From positions 1 through 16,603 of the forward strand of contig JAQTPJ010000004.1 of NCBI GenBank assembly GCA_028712915.1: a DNA stretch of 16,603 nt. Reading direction: 5' to 3'. A model generated the notes under the pieces. That model was not told the DNA's origin. It made no database searches and worked only from the letters and a program-made list of their open reading frames with translations. The DNA is from Candidatus Omnitrophota bacterium (GTDB lineage Bacteria > Omnitrophota > Gorgyraeia > Velamenicoccales > JABMQK01). Position numbers and translations under genes: made by a program. Positions 6,446 to 13,924 of the stretch are shown here, piece after piece (the stretch's first letter is position 1; each line of letters starts with the position of its first letter).

Positions 6446-6814
6446 TTAACCGTAGATTAGATGATTTTTTATAAAGTGGTCAATCTTCAATATGCTTGTC
6501 TTGCTGATTTGGTTGAAATATATGGCGATATTATATTGCGGCTCTGAGGAGTTATTATCTTTTTCTGTTCTTACGATTGTTCCTTCGCAATTGATATAGC
6601 GGTTTGCGGTTTTTGTTGTAGAAGGAAGAAGCAGCGTCGCCTTTATCTTTGTAAACGGCGGTATGTATTTATCAGTCTGGCAATAAGCGCCTATACAGCT
6701 GATATTTTTTGTTTCTGTGACTATATCAAAGTCCCTGTTTTTTATCTTTATAGGCAGGTTTTTATTTACCCGCGGGTAGCGCCTTTTATCTATGCCGTGT
6801 TTTTCTTGGGACAT
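6446..6814 (-). CDS. PilZ-domain protein (122 residues)
   Basis: A single PilZ domain, the classic receptor for the second messenger cyclic-di-GMP. The two binding signatures are present: RRYPR (residues 11-15, RxxxR) and NISCIG (residues 37-42, [D/N]xSxxG). A beta-barrel of short strands follows and a helix ends the protein (SILKIDHFIKNHL). There is no attached output domain, so it probably acts through a partner protein or surface process such as motility, secretion or polysaccharide synthesis. It lies nine bases after the small zinc-ribbon gene and downstream of a second PilZ gene, likely in one transcript. No cyclase or phosphodiesterase for cyclic-di-GMP is in this window. Confidence 0.85.
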   Translation of the reverse strand: MSQEKHGIDKRRYPRVNKNLPIKIKNRDFDIVTETKNISCIGAYCQTDKYIPPFTKIKATLLLPSTTKTANRYINCEGTIVRTEKDNNSSEPQYNIAIYFNQISKTSILKIDHFIKNHLIYG

Positions 6815-6823
6815 ATAGGTCTA

Positions 6824-6976
6824 TTATTTTGTTTTTTCTTGATCCTGTTTTTTTAAGAAATCTTTATAGCAGTTTTTATTACAGAAATATTTACTATCCC
6901 GGTAATACCTTTTTATTATTTTTAAGGATTTGTTGCAACTTACGCAGTTTACTTTCTTGGAAGATTCTTGTGCCAC
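6824..6976 (-). CDS. Small zinc-ribbon protein, 50 residues
   Basis: A short gene starting at GTG 6976 with an AGG-containing ribosome-binding sequence eight to ten bases upstream, ending with TAA at 6824. The 50-residue product has two Cys pairs, CVSC (residues 11-14) and CNKNC (32-36), separated by a basic segment, then a charged tail (KKQDQEKTK). This spacing suits a single zinc ribbon like those in small nucleic-acid- or protein-binding adaptors (TRASH/YHS-like). It fits neatly between two PilZ genes, 15 bp after one and nine bp before the other, which argues that it is real and co-expressed. No named family is assigned. Confidence 0.65.
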   Translation of the reverse strand: MAQESSKKVNCVSCNKSLKIIKRYYRDSKYFCNKNCYKDFLKKQDQEKTK

Positions 6977-6991
6977 TCTTAACCTCGCTTT

Positions 6992-7372
6992 CTAAGACAG
7001 TTGTTGAGTTTTAGTAATTCCACGCATTTCTATATATTCTTTTAACATCCTTTGATCTAAGGAACTCATTCCTACAAAACGCAAGCCGCTATAATACCTG
7101 TTAGAAAATTGCGCGTTAAAAGACCATGCGATTTCGGCTATGGTTTCTATTATTCTGTTTAACCCTTCCAGGTTTATTTTTAACAGGAATTTTGTTTTCG
7201 GAGAATAAAATTTATTAAGCGCAAGGCGCAATCCGCCCTCGCTTACGTCTTTAGAAACAGTACTGCTGCATTCTTTTTTATCTGTTCCTAAATATTCGTA
7301 ATCTATTGGCAGAGATAAAGTTATACGTTTGTGAACACGCTTTTCTTGCCACATCTCTATTAACGATATCAT
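6992..7372 (-). CDS. PilZ-domain protein (up to 126 residues)
   Basis: A second PilZ protein, with RVHKR (residues 12-16, RxxxR) and DVSEGG (42-47, DxSxxG) as cyclic-di-GMP-binding motifs. Strands follow, and a C-terminal YYSGLRFVGMSSLDQRML element is typical of the family. It is not a close copy of the neighbouring PilZ protein, so an ancient pair is more likely than a recent duplication. Start choice is uncertain. A good -10 box (7375-7380) lies two bases ahead of the first ATG (7372), so if that promoter is used the ribosome must start further in, most simply at Met7 (ATG 7354), giving 120 residues beginning MWQEKRVHKR. Neither start has a clear ribosome-binding sequence. Confidence 0.85.
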   Translation of the reverse strand: MISLIEMWQEKRVHKRITLSLPIDYEYLGTDKKECSSTVSKDVSEGGLRLALNKFYSPKTKFLLKINLEGLNRIIETIAEIAWSFNAQFSNRYYSGLRFVGMSSLDQRMLKEYIEMRGITKTQQLS

Positions 7373-7374
7373 AT

Positions 7375-7403
7375 ATTATAATGAGTGTCAAACACTTTGT
7401 AAT
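7375..7403 (-). promoter_or_regulatory. Candidate promoter with internal dyad ahead of the PilZ operon
   Basis: On the - strand, -35 ATTACA (7403-7398, four of six matches), a 17-bp spacer and a perfect -10 TATAAT (7380-7375). The spacer holds an exact inverted repeat AGTGT-3-ACACT (7384-7396), which could be an operator. The predicted transcript start near 7368 lies inside the longest reading frame. Confidence 0.5.
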
Positions 7404-7448
7404 CCTGAGAGGTTAAGAAAAGGCGGAAATTATCTATGAGGCAGGTTT

Positions 7449-8543
7449 TTAATAACAAGAGCCGTGTTTTAGTATGGCCTTGCGTATTGCATCTTGCGGG
7501 ATATTGCTTATTACTTTAACTTTGCCGATTTCTACGGGGAGCACAAATCTGTTTCTACCATGTATAAATTTCTTATCTTTGGCCAGCGAGGACATAATTT
7601 TATTCAAGGCAATACCTTTAATTCTTGTAGGCAGCCCATATAATCTTACTAAAGATATTATTTTATCTAGGTTTTCTTCACGGAGCAGTTTTAGATTATG
7701 CGATATTTGCGCTGCGCAAATCATGCCTATGCTTATTGCCTCCCCGTGATTATATTTATTATAGCCGCCGGCGCTTTCTATAGCATGGCCGATGGTGTGG
7801 CCAAAGTTTAGTATTGTGCGTATCCCCTTCTTTTCTTTCTCGTCTTGCTCTACTATCCGGGTTTTAATGGCTATACACTTTGTTTCTATCAATTCAACTG
7901 CCTTTTTATCCAACGAGATTATCTTTTTGTAATTATTCTTTAGGAACGAGAATAGCGGCTTATCTTTTATCGCGGCGTATTTAATTATTTCGGCAAGGCC
8001 GGCTTTTAATTGCCTCTTGGGCAGGCTTTTTAACAGCCCCGGGTCGACAATCACTGCCTTGGGCTGGTGGAATGCGCCTATTAAGTTTTTTGCTATAGGC
8101 AGATCTATGGCTGTCTTTCCTCCTATCGCAGAATCAATCTGCGCCAGCAAGGTCGTGGGTATTTGTATATATGCGATGCCGCGTTTATATATTGAAGCCA
8201 CAAAACCCGTGAGATCGCCTATAACTCCTCCGCCTAAAGCGATAAGAAATAAGCTCTTGTTGTTGTCGTATTTGGATATTTTATCGATAAGATTTAGACA
8301 ATGCCGAAACGACTTGGCTTTTTCTGAATCAGGGACAGTATAGATTTTAGACGAAATGTTGTATTTTTTTAGGCTGCCTTTGAGCCGCTGGCCGATTTTC
8401 TTTTCCAGGTATTGGTTGGTTATAATAGCCGCGTCGCTGCCAAGCTGGAGTCTTCTTAATAAGCTGCCGCTTTTAGCTATAATTCCTTCTTCTATATATA
8501 TGGGGTAACTTCTCTCTTTTAACTTTAACTTTATAATTTTCAT
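7449..8543 (-). CDS. aroB: 3-dehydroquinate synthase
   Basis: The second enzyme of the shikimate pathway: it converts DAHP to 3-dehydroquinate using NAD+ and a divalent metal, in the cytoplasm. The 364-residue length is standard. The NAD-binding GGGVIGDLTGF is at 104-114 and the phosphate/active-site run TTLLAQIDSAIGGKTAID at 130-147. The metal ligands are Glu185 (LAEIIKY), His249 (NFGHT) and His266 (YNHGE). The start ATG overlaps the stop of the site-2 protease gene by four bases (ATGA), so the two are translationally coupled. No other aro gene is in the window. It ends 76 bp before the PilZ operon, which has its own candidate promoter. Confidence 0.97.
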   Translation of the reverse strand: MKIIKLKLKERSYPIYIEEGIIAKSGSLLRRLQLGSDAAIITNQYLEKKIGQRLKGSLKKYNISSKIYTVPDSEKAKSFRHCLNLIDKISKYDNNKSLFLIALGGGVIGDLTGFVASIYKRGIAYIQIPTTLLAQIDSAIGGKTAIDLPIAKNLIGAFHQPKAVIVDPGLLKSLPKRQLKAGLAEIIKYAAIKDKPLFSFLKNNYKKIISLDKKAVELIETKCIAIKTRIVEQDEKEKKGIRTILNFGHTIGHAIESAGGYNKYNHGEAISIGMICAAQISHNLKLLREENLDKIISLVRLYGLPTRIKGIALNKIMSSLAKDKKFIHGRNRFVLPVEIGKVKVISNIPQDAIRKAILKHGSCY

Positions 8544-9133
8544 AACAGGAACCTGAGTATTATTGATACAATCGGCCAGACAATAACTCGAAATAATCCT
8601 AAATATAGCATAGCAACTATAATAATGAAACCAAATTGTTCAAGCTGCATATACCTGTATGCTAGCTGTGGCGGCAATAGGCCCATTATAACCCTTGAGC
8701 CGTCCAACGGTGGAATAGGTATGAGGTTGAATACCGCCAATACTATATTAAGGCTCATGAAATATTGTAATATGGGTACCGGCATAAAGGCAATCCTCAA
8801 TTTGATGATGATGCTGATGATTATAGCTACTAGGATATTTGCCGCTGGCCCGGCCAACCCTACCCATATCATATCTTTTTTGGGATGGTTGAGCCTGAAG
8901 AAATTTACAGGCACGGGCTTTGCCCAGCCGAACAATATTGGCGAATTGGTAATTATTAAGAATAACGGCAGGATTATTGTGCCTATAGGGTCTATATGGG
9001 CTAAAGGATTTAGCGTAAGCCGTCCGGAATACTTTGCCGTCGGGTCTCCTAGCTTATAAGCTATCCAGCCATGGGCGAATTCATGCATTACCACAGCCAG
9101 AAAGAATAATAATATTGAGAATAAAATCCCCAT
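8540..9133 (-). CDS. Site-2 protease family (M50) membrane metalloprotease
   Basis: A 197-residue integral membrane zinc metallopeptidase of the short bacterial S2P type (like those annotated YwhC). The zinc-binding HEFAH (His17, Glu18, His21) sits in the first helix. The third ligand is Asp144 in NLIPIPPLDG (136-145), the signature of the family. About five or six hydrophobic segments are visible. The protein lacks a PDZ domain, so it differs from RseP. Such proteases cut membrane-embedded substrates, but those of the short class are mostly unknown. An AAAGGG lies about a dozen bases before ATG 9133. Pairing with aroB by a four-base overlap is positional only; no functional link is implied. 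Confidence 0.92.
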   Translation of the reverse strand: MGILFSILLFFLAVVMHEFAHGWIAYKLGDPTAKYSGRLTLNPLAHIDPIGTIILPLFLIITNSPILFGWAKPVPVNFFRLNHPKKDMIWVGLAGPAANILVAIIISIIIKLRIAFMPVPILQYFMSLNIVLAVFNLIPIPPLDGSRVIMGLLPPQLAYRYMQLEQFGFIIIVAMLYLGLFRVIVWPIVSIILRFLL

Positions 9134-9188
9134 TTTCTAAATACCCTTTATTAATAAAAGATATTGAGGATAAGGTTTATTAATCTTT

Positions 9189-9476
9189 TTATTTGGTTTT
9201 TGCTTGTTTTCCAGCGGCAGGAGCAGCGGCTTTAGCGGGAGCAGCGGTTTTAGCAGCTTCTCCAGCGGCTTCTGCGGCTGCAGCTTCCGGTTTTTCAGCA
9301 GCTTTTTCCTTCTTTACCTTTAGCCTGACGATTTTTATCTTAGGCAAGCCAAATATTTTAGAAGTTTCAGTCCATTTGCCGTCTTTCATGAGCTGTTTGA
9401 TTCTTTCTGCGCGTTTTAGGACTGTGCGCTGCTGTTTACCTTTGCCGACAGACCTTAATGAAGGATGTAGAGACAT
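9189..9476 (-). CDS. PVC-type small basic protein with Ala/Lys-rich tail
   Basis: A 95-residue, very basic protein. Residues 1-55 (MSLHPSLRS, RTVLKRAERIKQLMKDGKW, FGLPKIKIVR) match the conserved core of the 'small basic protein' family that I know from Chlamydiae, Verrucomicrobia and Planctomycetes, proposed to be translation- or ribosome-associated. Residues 56-95 are a low-complexity tail of Ala, Lys, Pro and Glu, like histone-H1-type or ribosomal-protein extensions; the DNA there has repeated GCAGCGG-like units. The start overlaps the SPOR gene's stop (TAATG) and AAGGA lies seven bases upstream. The function is unproven in the family; its value here is as a lineage marker. Confidence 0.8.
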   Translation of the reverse strand: MSLHPSLRSVGKGKQQRTVLKRAERIKQLMKDGKWTETSKIFGLPKIKIVRLKVKKEKAAEKPEAAAAEAAGEAAKTAAPAKAAAPAAGKQAKTK

Positions 9477-10054
9477 TATATTTTCCTTATAAAACAGTCT
9501 TTGTATGTTTGTTCTAGTTTCTTTAGGTGTTCTGTAGCGATTTTTTTATTTGGGAATTTTCCTGCGCAAAGCTGCGTATAATTATCGCTTGGGATTAGAA
9601 CTGGAGTATAGCCTTTTTGTTTTAGTCTCGAGGATTCTTTATTTATATAAGAAGAATCTTTCTTGTAAGTAGCCACTTGGATAATATATTCGTTAGAGGA
9701 AATTGTTTTTTCCTTTACGATTTCTCTATTCGCAGCGTCCTTGGCTATGGCAGGTTTCTGTATCTCCTCTTTTCGCGCAATATTTTCCCTGGGAAGCTGC
9801 GTAATTTTCTCTTTAGAGATAGAGCGGACGGAATTAAAATTTATGGAGATTGTTTTTCCGTGTTCTACGCCAAGGCCAAAGCTGATTATGGCTATAATCA
9901 AGAAAGACGCTATCTTAATGCAGAGCTGCGTGGGGAATTTAGGCTCTGAAGGTTGTTCCGTTTCTCCCCTTTCAGCAATAGGGCTTCTTTTAACCCTGCG
10001 GCCTGAATCGAAAATTTCTAATTGTATTTGTTTTTGTATCATAAGCGTTATCAT
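9476..10054 (-). CDS. SPOR-domain single-pass membrane protein
   Basis: A 192-residue protein. It has a short cytoplasmic N-terminus (about residues 1-44, basic and polar), one membrane helix at about 45-63 (LCIKIASFLIIAIISFGLG), a charged periplasmic linker (64-120) and a C-terminal SPOR domain (about 121-192, from EYIIQVATY to LCAGKFPNKKIATEHLKKLE). SPOR domains bind glycan strands lacking stem peptides and bring proteins to the division site, so a role in division or wall remodelling is likely. Start uncertain: the -10 box of a strong promoter includes the first two bases of the outer ATG (10054), so Met5 (ATG 10042) may be the true start. It is translationally coupled to the small basic protein gene downstream. 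Confidence 0.82.
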   Translation of the reverse strand: MITLMIQKQIQLEIFDSGRRVKRSPIAERGETEQPSEPKFPTQLCIKIASFLIIAIISFGLGVEHGKTISINFNSVRSISKEKITQLPRENIARKEEIQKPAIAKDAANREIVKEKTISSNEYIIQVATYKKDSSYINKESSRLKQKGYTPVLIPSDNYTQLCAGKFPNKKIATEHLKKLEQTYKDCFIRKI

Positions 10055-10082
10055 TATACACTGTTACGCAAATTATCTTCAA
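10053..10082 (-). promoter_or_regulatory. Promoter of the SPOR/small basic protein pair
   Basis: On the - strand, -35 TTGAAG (10082-10077), an 18-bp spacer and a perfect -10 TATAAT (10058-10053). The -10 overlaps the outermost ATG. Transcription is expected to begin near 10046, only a few bases ahead of the second in-frame ATG (10042), which suggests a very short leader. Confidence 0.6.
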
Positions 10083-10108
10083 GTGTTTTTTTATATTTCT
10101 CGTTAATT

Positions 10109-11236
10109 CTATACCTGTGTATCCGGGTCGAATAATTTTTTATGTTCATCAAGGACATATCTGTCTGTCATTGACGCTATATAATCGCGTATAACGATGT
10201 ATTTATTTTCTTTTTTTAGTTTTGCTCGGTATTCCGTAGGCAAAACCAAAGGCATCTTAACATATATTTTGAATAAATCCTTGATAAAACGCCGCGCCTT
10301 ATCAGACATGCGCACAACCCTATAGTGTTTATACAGGTTATCGGAAAGAAATGCCCTTAGTTCTTTTCGTTTTTCACTCATTCCCCTGCTAAAAGACACT
10401 ATTTTTATTTTAGAATTTCTCACATCATCTATATGAGCTATTTTTAATGATTTTATGTTTTTTTCGGTTTCTTCTATCAGGTCGCTCACTGACCTGTTGA
10501 TAAGGAATTTTATCATTTGGTATTTTTTTATTTTTGGGTTTAATACGCCAAATTGTTTTTGAATTTGCAAATTAGTCTCTTTCCATAACGCGAGGCCTGC
10601 CAGAGATGTTTCTTCTATCAGCCCTGAGGTTATGCCGTCGTCTAAATCGTGGTTGTCATAAGCTATCTCGTCGGCAATATCTACCACCTGGGCTTCTAGT
10701 GTGGGCATTTTATTTGGAGCGAATTCTTTTATTTTGGTTTCTTTATCGTATTTTGTAGTATGCTTGGCAATGCCTTCCCTTACTTCCCATGTTAAGTTTA
10801 ATCCCTTAAAGTTAGGATATCTTTCTTCAAGTAAATCCACTATCGTTAAAGCTTGCCTGTTGTGGTTGAAGCCGCCGTGATTTTTCATTAAATCATTCAA
10901 AGCTTCTTCGCCTGCGTGGCCGAAAGGCGCATGCCCTAAGTCGTGCGCCAATGCAATAGCCTCTACCAGGTCTTCGTTTAATCTTAACGCCTTTGCTATG
11001 GTCCTGGCGATTTGAGCCACTTCTAATGTATGCGTTAAGCGCGTGCGGTAGTAGTCGCCTTCGTTATAGACGAAAACCTGAGTCTTGTATTCCAACCTTC
11101 TAAAGGCGGTGCTATGTATAATTCTATCCCTGTCTCTTTGGTAGATGTTTCTATAGGAATGTTTTTCCTCTTTGAATTTTCTACCCTGAGAAAATTCTTC
11201 TTTCATCGCGTAATCAGCCAAATGTGTTTTATCCAT
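10109..11236 (-). CDS. dgt: dGTPase-like HD-domain triphosphohydrolase
   Basis: A 375-residue protein of the deoxyguanosinetriphosphate triphosphohydrolase-like family, which hydrolyses dNTPs to deoxynucleosides and triphosphate. The opening RDRDRIIHSTAFRRLEYKTQVF (residues 34-55) is diagnostic. HD-domain metal ligands are His69 (RLTHT), His98-Asp99 (AHDLGH) and the Asp in the later DIADEIAYDNHD block (about 187-198). The length fits the shorter non-E. coli subgroup, which may be allosterically activated by dNTPs. Its start overlaps the HIT gene's stop by eight bases. It closes the ATPase - phosphodiesterase - HIT - dGTPase run. Family members maintain dNTP pools and some limit phage replication; which applies here is not shown. 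Confidence 0.93.
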   Translation of the reverse strand: MDKTHLADYAMKEEFSQGRKFKEEKHSYRNIYQRDRDRIIHSTAFRRLEYKTQVFVYNEGDYYRTRLTHTLEVAQIARTIAKALRLNEDLVEAIALAHDLGHAPFGHAGEEALNDLMKNHGGFNHNRQALTIVDLLEERYPNFKGLNLTWEVREGIAKHTTKYDKETKIKEFAPNKMPTLEAQVVDIADEIAYDNHDLDDGITSGLIEETSLAGLALWKETNLQIQKQFGVLNPKIKKYQMIKFLINRSVSDLIEETEKNIKSLKIAHIDDVRNSKIKIVSFSRGMSEKRKELRAFLSDNLYKHYRVVRMSDKARRFIKDLFKIYVKMPLVLPTEYRAKLKKENKYIVIRDYIASMTDRYVLDEHKKLFDPDTQV

Positions 11237-11714
11237 TTTTATTGTTTTTTGTCAGTTTATTATACAGCGCCCGCAGGGATTGAGATATGACTTTAGTATT
11301 TGCGATAACAGGCATGAAGTTCGTATCCCCTGTCCAGCGCGGGACAACATGTATATGCAGATGCTTATCTATGCCGGCGCCGCTTACCTTTCCCAGATTA
11401 ACCCCTATATTATATCCTTCAGGTTTTAAAGTTGTTTGTATCAATTTTTTAGTCTGTTTAAGCACTTGCCATAAATCCAAAAATTCTTCTTTGTTTAAAT
11501 CCTCGATATTTTTTACATGCCTTTTAGGGCAGGCCATAAAATGCCCATTGTTGTAAGGATAGATATTAAGCAAAGATATACTGTGTTTGCTTCTTATTAT
11601 CACGAATTGTTTTTTATCTATCTTTTTATTTTTTGCGCATAGGCAGAATATACAGTTTTTTTGCTTATGCTGTTGGATATATTTTATCCTCCATGGCGCC
11701 CAAATTTTATTCAT
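11229..11714 (-). CDS. HIT-family nucleotide hydrolase/transferase (Ap4A-type)
   Basis: A 161-residue histidine-triad protein. The catalytic HxHxH is HLHIHVVPRW (His118, His120, His122), and an N-terminal CIFC (Cys21, Cys24) plus His66 suggest the structural zinc site of the FHIT/Ap4A-phosphorylase-like branch. The opening IWAPWRIKYI is typical of the subgroup annotated 'HIT family, AP-4-A phosphorylase'. Likely substrates are dinucleoside polyphosphates (Ap3A/Ap4A) or nucleotide conjugates. The start overlaps the stop of the phosphodiesterase gene (ATGA) and its end overlaps the dGTPase start. It lies among two other phosphohydrolases, which fits a shared nucleotide-clearing role (inference). 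Confidence 0.93.
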   Translation of the reverse strand: MNKIWAPWRIKYIQQHKQKNCIFCLCAKNKKIDKKQFVIIRSKHSISLLNIYPYNNGHFMACPKRHVKNIEDLNKEEFLDLWQVLKQTKKLIQTTLKPEGYNIGVNLGKVSGAGIDKHLHIHVVPRWTGDTNFMPVIANTKVISQSLRALYNKLTKNNKNG

Positions 11715-12196
11715 GATATTTTTACTATAGTACCTTTTATATCGTTATCTATTTCTAATATGCCGTAGGAGCGGTAAGGAGAAAACATTGTATCGGTGGG
11801 GCTTCCCGGATTAAAATATAAGGTACCTTCCTGCTTTTCGTTAAGCGGCGTATGGGAATGCCCGAATACAATTACATCCAGCCTATCATTAAAGGCGTCT
11901 TTGATAACATCCAGGAGGTTCTTGGGGTGCCCTTTTCCGTGAATCAGCCCGATTTTAAAATTGCCTACATTAATTACTTCTTTTTCCTTTAACTTAGCCC
12001 TCACTTCGGGAGAGTCCATATTACCGACAACTGCCGTGACGGGGCATATCTTTTCTAATGATTTCAGGACGTCTATGGAAATTAAATCTCCGGCGTGCAG
12101 AATTAATTCACAGTCTTTGAAAGCAGTATATATTTCTTTGGGTAAGTCGAGAGCTCTTTCTGGGATATGCGTATCGGAAATTACGCCAATTTTCAT
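11711..12196 (-). CDS. YfcE/MJ0936-type metallophosphodiesterase
   Basis: A 161-residue calcineurin-like phosphoesterase of the small YfcE/MJ0936 class. All metal motifs are present: SDTH (Asp8, His10), HAGD (Asp37), GNMD (Asn59), HGKGH (His86) and GHSH (His113, His115), followed by NPGS (129-132). These enzymes show phosphodiesterase activity on artificial substrates; the natural substrate is generally unknown. The ATG abuts the stop of the ATPase gene with no spacer, and its stop overlaps the HIT start, so expression of the three is likely coupled. Confidence 0.93.
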   Translation of the reverse strand: MKIGVISDTHIPERALDLPKEIYTAFKDCELILHAGDLISIDVLKSLEKICPVTAVVGNMDSPEVRAKLKEKEVINVGNFKIGLIHGKGHPKNLLDVIKDAFNDRLDVIVFGHSHTPLNEKQEGTLYFNPGSPTDTMFSPYRSYGILEIDNDIKGTIVKIS

Positions 12197-13825
12197 TTAT
12201 ACAATTAGACGGGGTTTACCATATAGGTCAAGCAGGGTGTTCAGGTGGTTTATATCCCAGGTGGTTATCTTTTCCTCTTTCGCTATAAGGCTTGCGTTTA
12301 TTTCAGTCTTATCCATACCGATAATAAGCCGCCTCAATGATTTATTATTTTTATATATTTTTTCAGACTCTTTAATAAATTCGCAGACGCAGCCTTCAGT
12401 GATATCGCCTTCCTTGAGGCCTATCAGCCAGCACTCTTCGTCCGACGAACAGAAAAACCCTCTTTTAATGAGGCTGCCGTATAATTCCAGAGGTTTAATT
12501 TCTTTAAACTTCGAGAGCATCAGCCTGCTTTTGCCGAGTTTTACAGAGTCGTTGGAAAACAGGATAAATAATTCGTAAAGCCTTTGAGAGATATCCTTTT
12601 TGGTTGTTTCTATAAATTCGGATAGCGATTGTTCAATCTTGTGCCTGAAAGACATTACCTGGTCTTCATAATTTTGCGATAGGTTATTCAACCTTTCCAG
12701 GTATACAAAATTAAGCCAGAAGTTAAAAAGCCTGTCGCTGATATTATAGAATGAGCCGGTGCGATAAATCATGTTGGTTTCTATCAGGCGCGATAGCTTC
12801 TGGTTTATATCGCGGTAATTCTTATGCAGCAGCCCGGATAAATCTTTTATCTTATTTTTGTTTTGCGCGATCAAAAGCAGAATATCCAATGCCTCCGGTT
12901 TATTCCTGGAGTTGAGCACATCAATATGATTCTGGAATCTAAGATTTAATATCCCCCATCTGTTGAATAAAATCTCTTCCAGCGTATAAATGAACACAAA
13001 CGGGGTGATGGTTTCTTCTTCTAATATTATGGAATTTTTATGCAGATGCTGAGAAATTTTATCGAGATAAAAAGGATTGCCGCCGGTAAAGTTTATGAGG
13101 AAATTCGACATATCCTTAGATATCTGGACATTCTTTAGCCTGTTTTTAATCAAGATGTTGCTGGTTTTTGTATCGAAATTATTTATTTCCAATATTTCGA
13201 AATTTCCGAAAAGCAGGGATAGTTCGTCCTGGATGATTTTTTTTGCCCTTGCCTTATTGGAACTCAAGACGATATACATGGTATCTTTTTGCATCATTAT
13301 CTTTTTGCCGAGCTCCTGGAATAAATTCCTGATTTTAAGCGATTCCAGGTTGTGAAATTCATCGAGTATGACTACAATTTTTTGCCCTGTTTCTTTGCTG
13401 AGTATCTCAAGTATGGATAAGGCGTCTCTAAAAAGATAGATATCCAGTTTATCTTTTGCCGCCGTGCTTACCTCTTGAATCTTAGTGACGGTGTCCTGGA
13501 TATGGTGTTTTGCCTCTTCCATAAGTTTATTTATGTTTTCTTTGGGCAAAGCCACGTTTTTCGTCTTTAAGAAACTGAAAAGAATCGTATTGAGGAATTT
13601 CTGGAGAAAGATTGCTGTGGTGGGTTGGTTTAAGTCTAAATAGAGGGGAATAATCTTAGGATCGACAAAGTTATCAAAGATAAACTTTATTGTCCAGGTC
13701 TTGCCTACCAGCTCATCCCCTAAGATAGCGATGTTCTGGCGGTAGCCATCTTTGAGGTCGTAGATTCTTTTGTTGATTAACCTCTGGATGTCTTCTCTGC
13801 CGATGAATTGTTCTTTAATGAACAT
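12197..13825 (-). CDS. AAA/STAND-like ATPase with C-terminal DUF234-like region
   Basis: A 542-residue P-loop ATPase resembling the 'archaeal ATPase' (PF01637) group. It starts FIGREDIQRL, then Walker A GDELVGKT (residues 36-43), Walker B VVILDE followed by FHNLE (151-161) and a sensor-like IVLSSN (185-190). A winged-helix-like segment (about 310-360) precedes FNFWLNFVYLERLN (about 362-375), which resembles the DRxFxFWxxFVY element linking the ATPase to a DUF234, nuclease-like C-terminal domain. In the last 110 residues I do not see a clear PD-(D/E)xK set, so nuclease activity is doubtful. Proteins of this group act as molecular switches; function unknown. It is the first gene after a strong promoter and leads a run of three phosphohydrolase genes. 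No ribosome-binding sequence is obvious before ATG 13825. Confidence 0.8.
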   Translation of the reverse strand: MFIKEQFIGREDIQRLINKRIYDLKDGYRQNIAILGDELVGKTWTIKFIFDNFVDPKIIPLYLDLNQPTTAIFLQKFLNTILFSFLKTKNVALPKENINKLMEEAKHHIQDTVTKIQEVSTAAKDKLDIYLFRDALSILEILSKETGQKIVVILDEFHNLESLKIRNLFQELGKKIMMQKDTMYIVLSSNKARAKKIIQDELSLLFGNFEILEINNFDTKTSNILIKNRLKNVQISKDMSNFLINFTGGNPFYLDKISQHLHKNSIILEEETITPFVFIYTLEEILFNRWGILNLRFQNHIDVLNSRNKPEALDILLLIAQNKNKIKDLSGLLHKNYRDINQKLSRLIETNMIYRTGSFYNISDRLFNFWLNFVYLERLNNLSQNYEDQVMSFRHKIEQSLSEFIETTKKDISQRLYELFILFSNDSVKLGKSRLMLSKFKEIKPLELYGSLIKRGFFCSSDEECWLIGLKEGDITEGCVCEFIKESEKIYKNNKSLRRLIIGMDKTEINASLIAKEEKITTWDINHLNTLLDLYGKPRLIV

Positions 13826-13869
13826 ATAAATTAAGGATAAGTCAAAATTACTAGGAGAATAACTATAAG

Positions 13870-13898
13870 ATACTATCTCTTTTTTGTTTTTTTGTCAA
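13870..13898 (-). promoter_or_regulatory. Strong sigma70-type promoter for the ATPase operon
   Basis: On the - strand, a perfect -35 TTGACA (13898-13893), a 17-bp spacer made almost wholly of A (A6-C-A6-GAGA) and -10 TAGTAT (13875-13870). The A-tracts may bend or stiffen the spacer. The expected start is near 13863, leaving a leader of about 38 bases. It separates the ATPase operon from the thiamine genes and tRNA upstream. Confidence 0.75.
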
Positions 13899-13924
13899 TA
13901 AAAGATGTTTACCGGAGTATATAA

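Noticed and set aside
9193..9492. Long + strand frame opposite the small basic protein (Ala/Phe-rich)
   Set aside because: Antisense shadow of the Ala/Lys-rich coding sequence; no ribosome-binding sequence or recognisable domain.
11961..12578. 205-codon + strand frame across the phosphodiesterase and ATPase genes
   Set aside because: Antisense to two well-supported genes and spans their junction; composition typical of a shadow frame.
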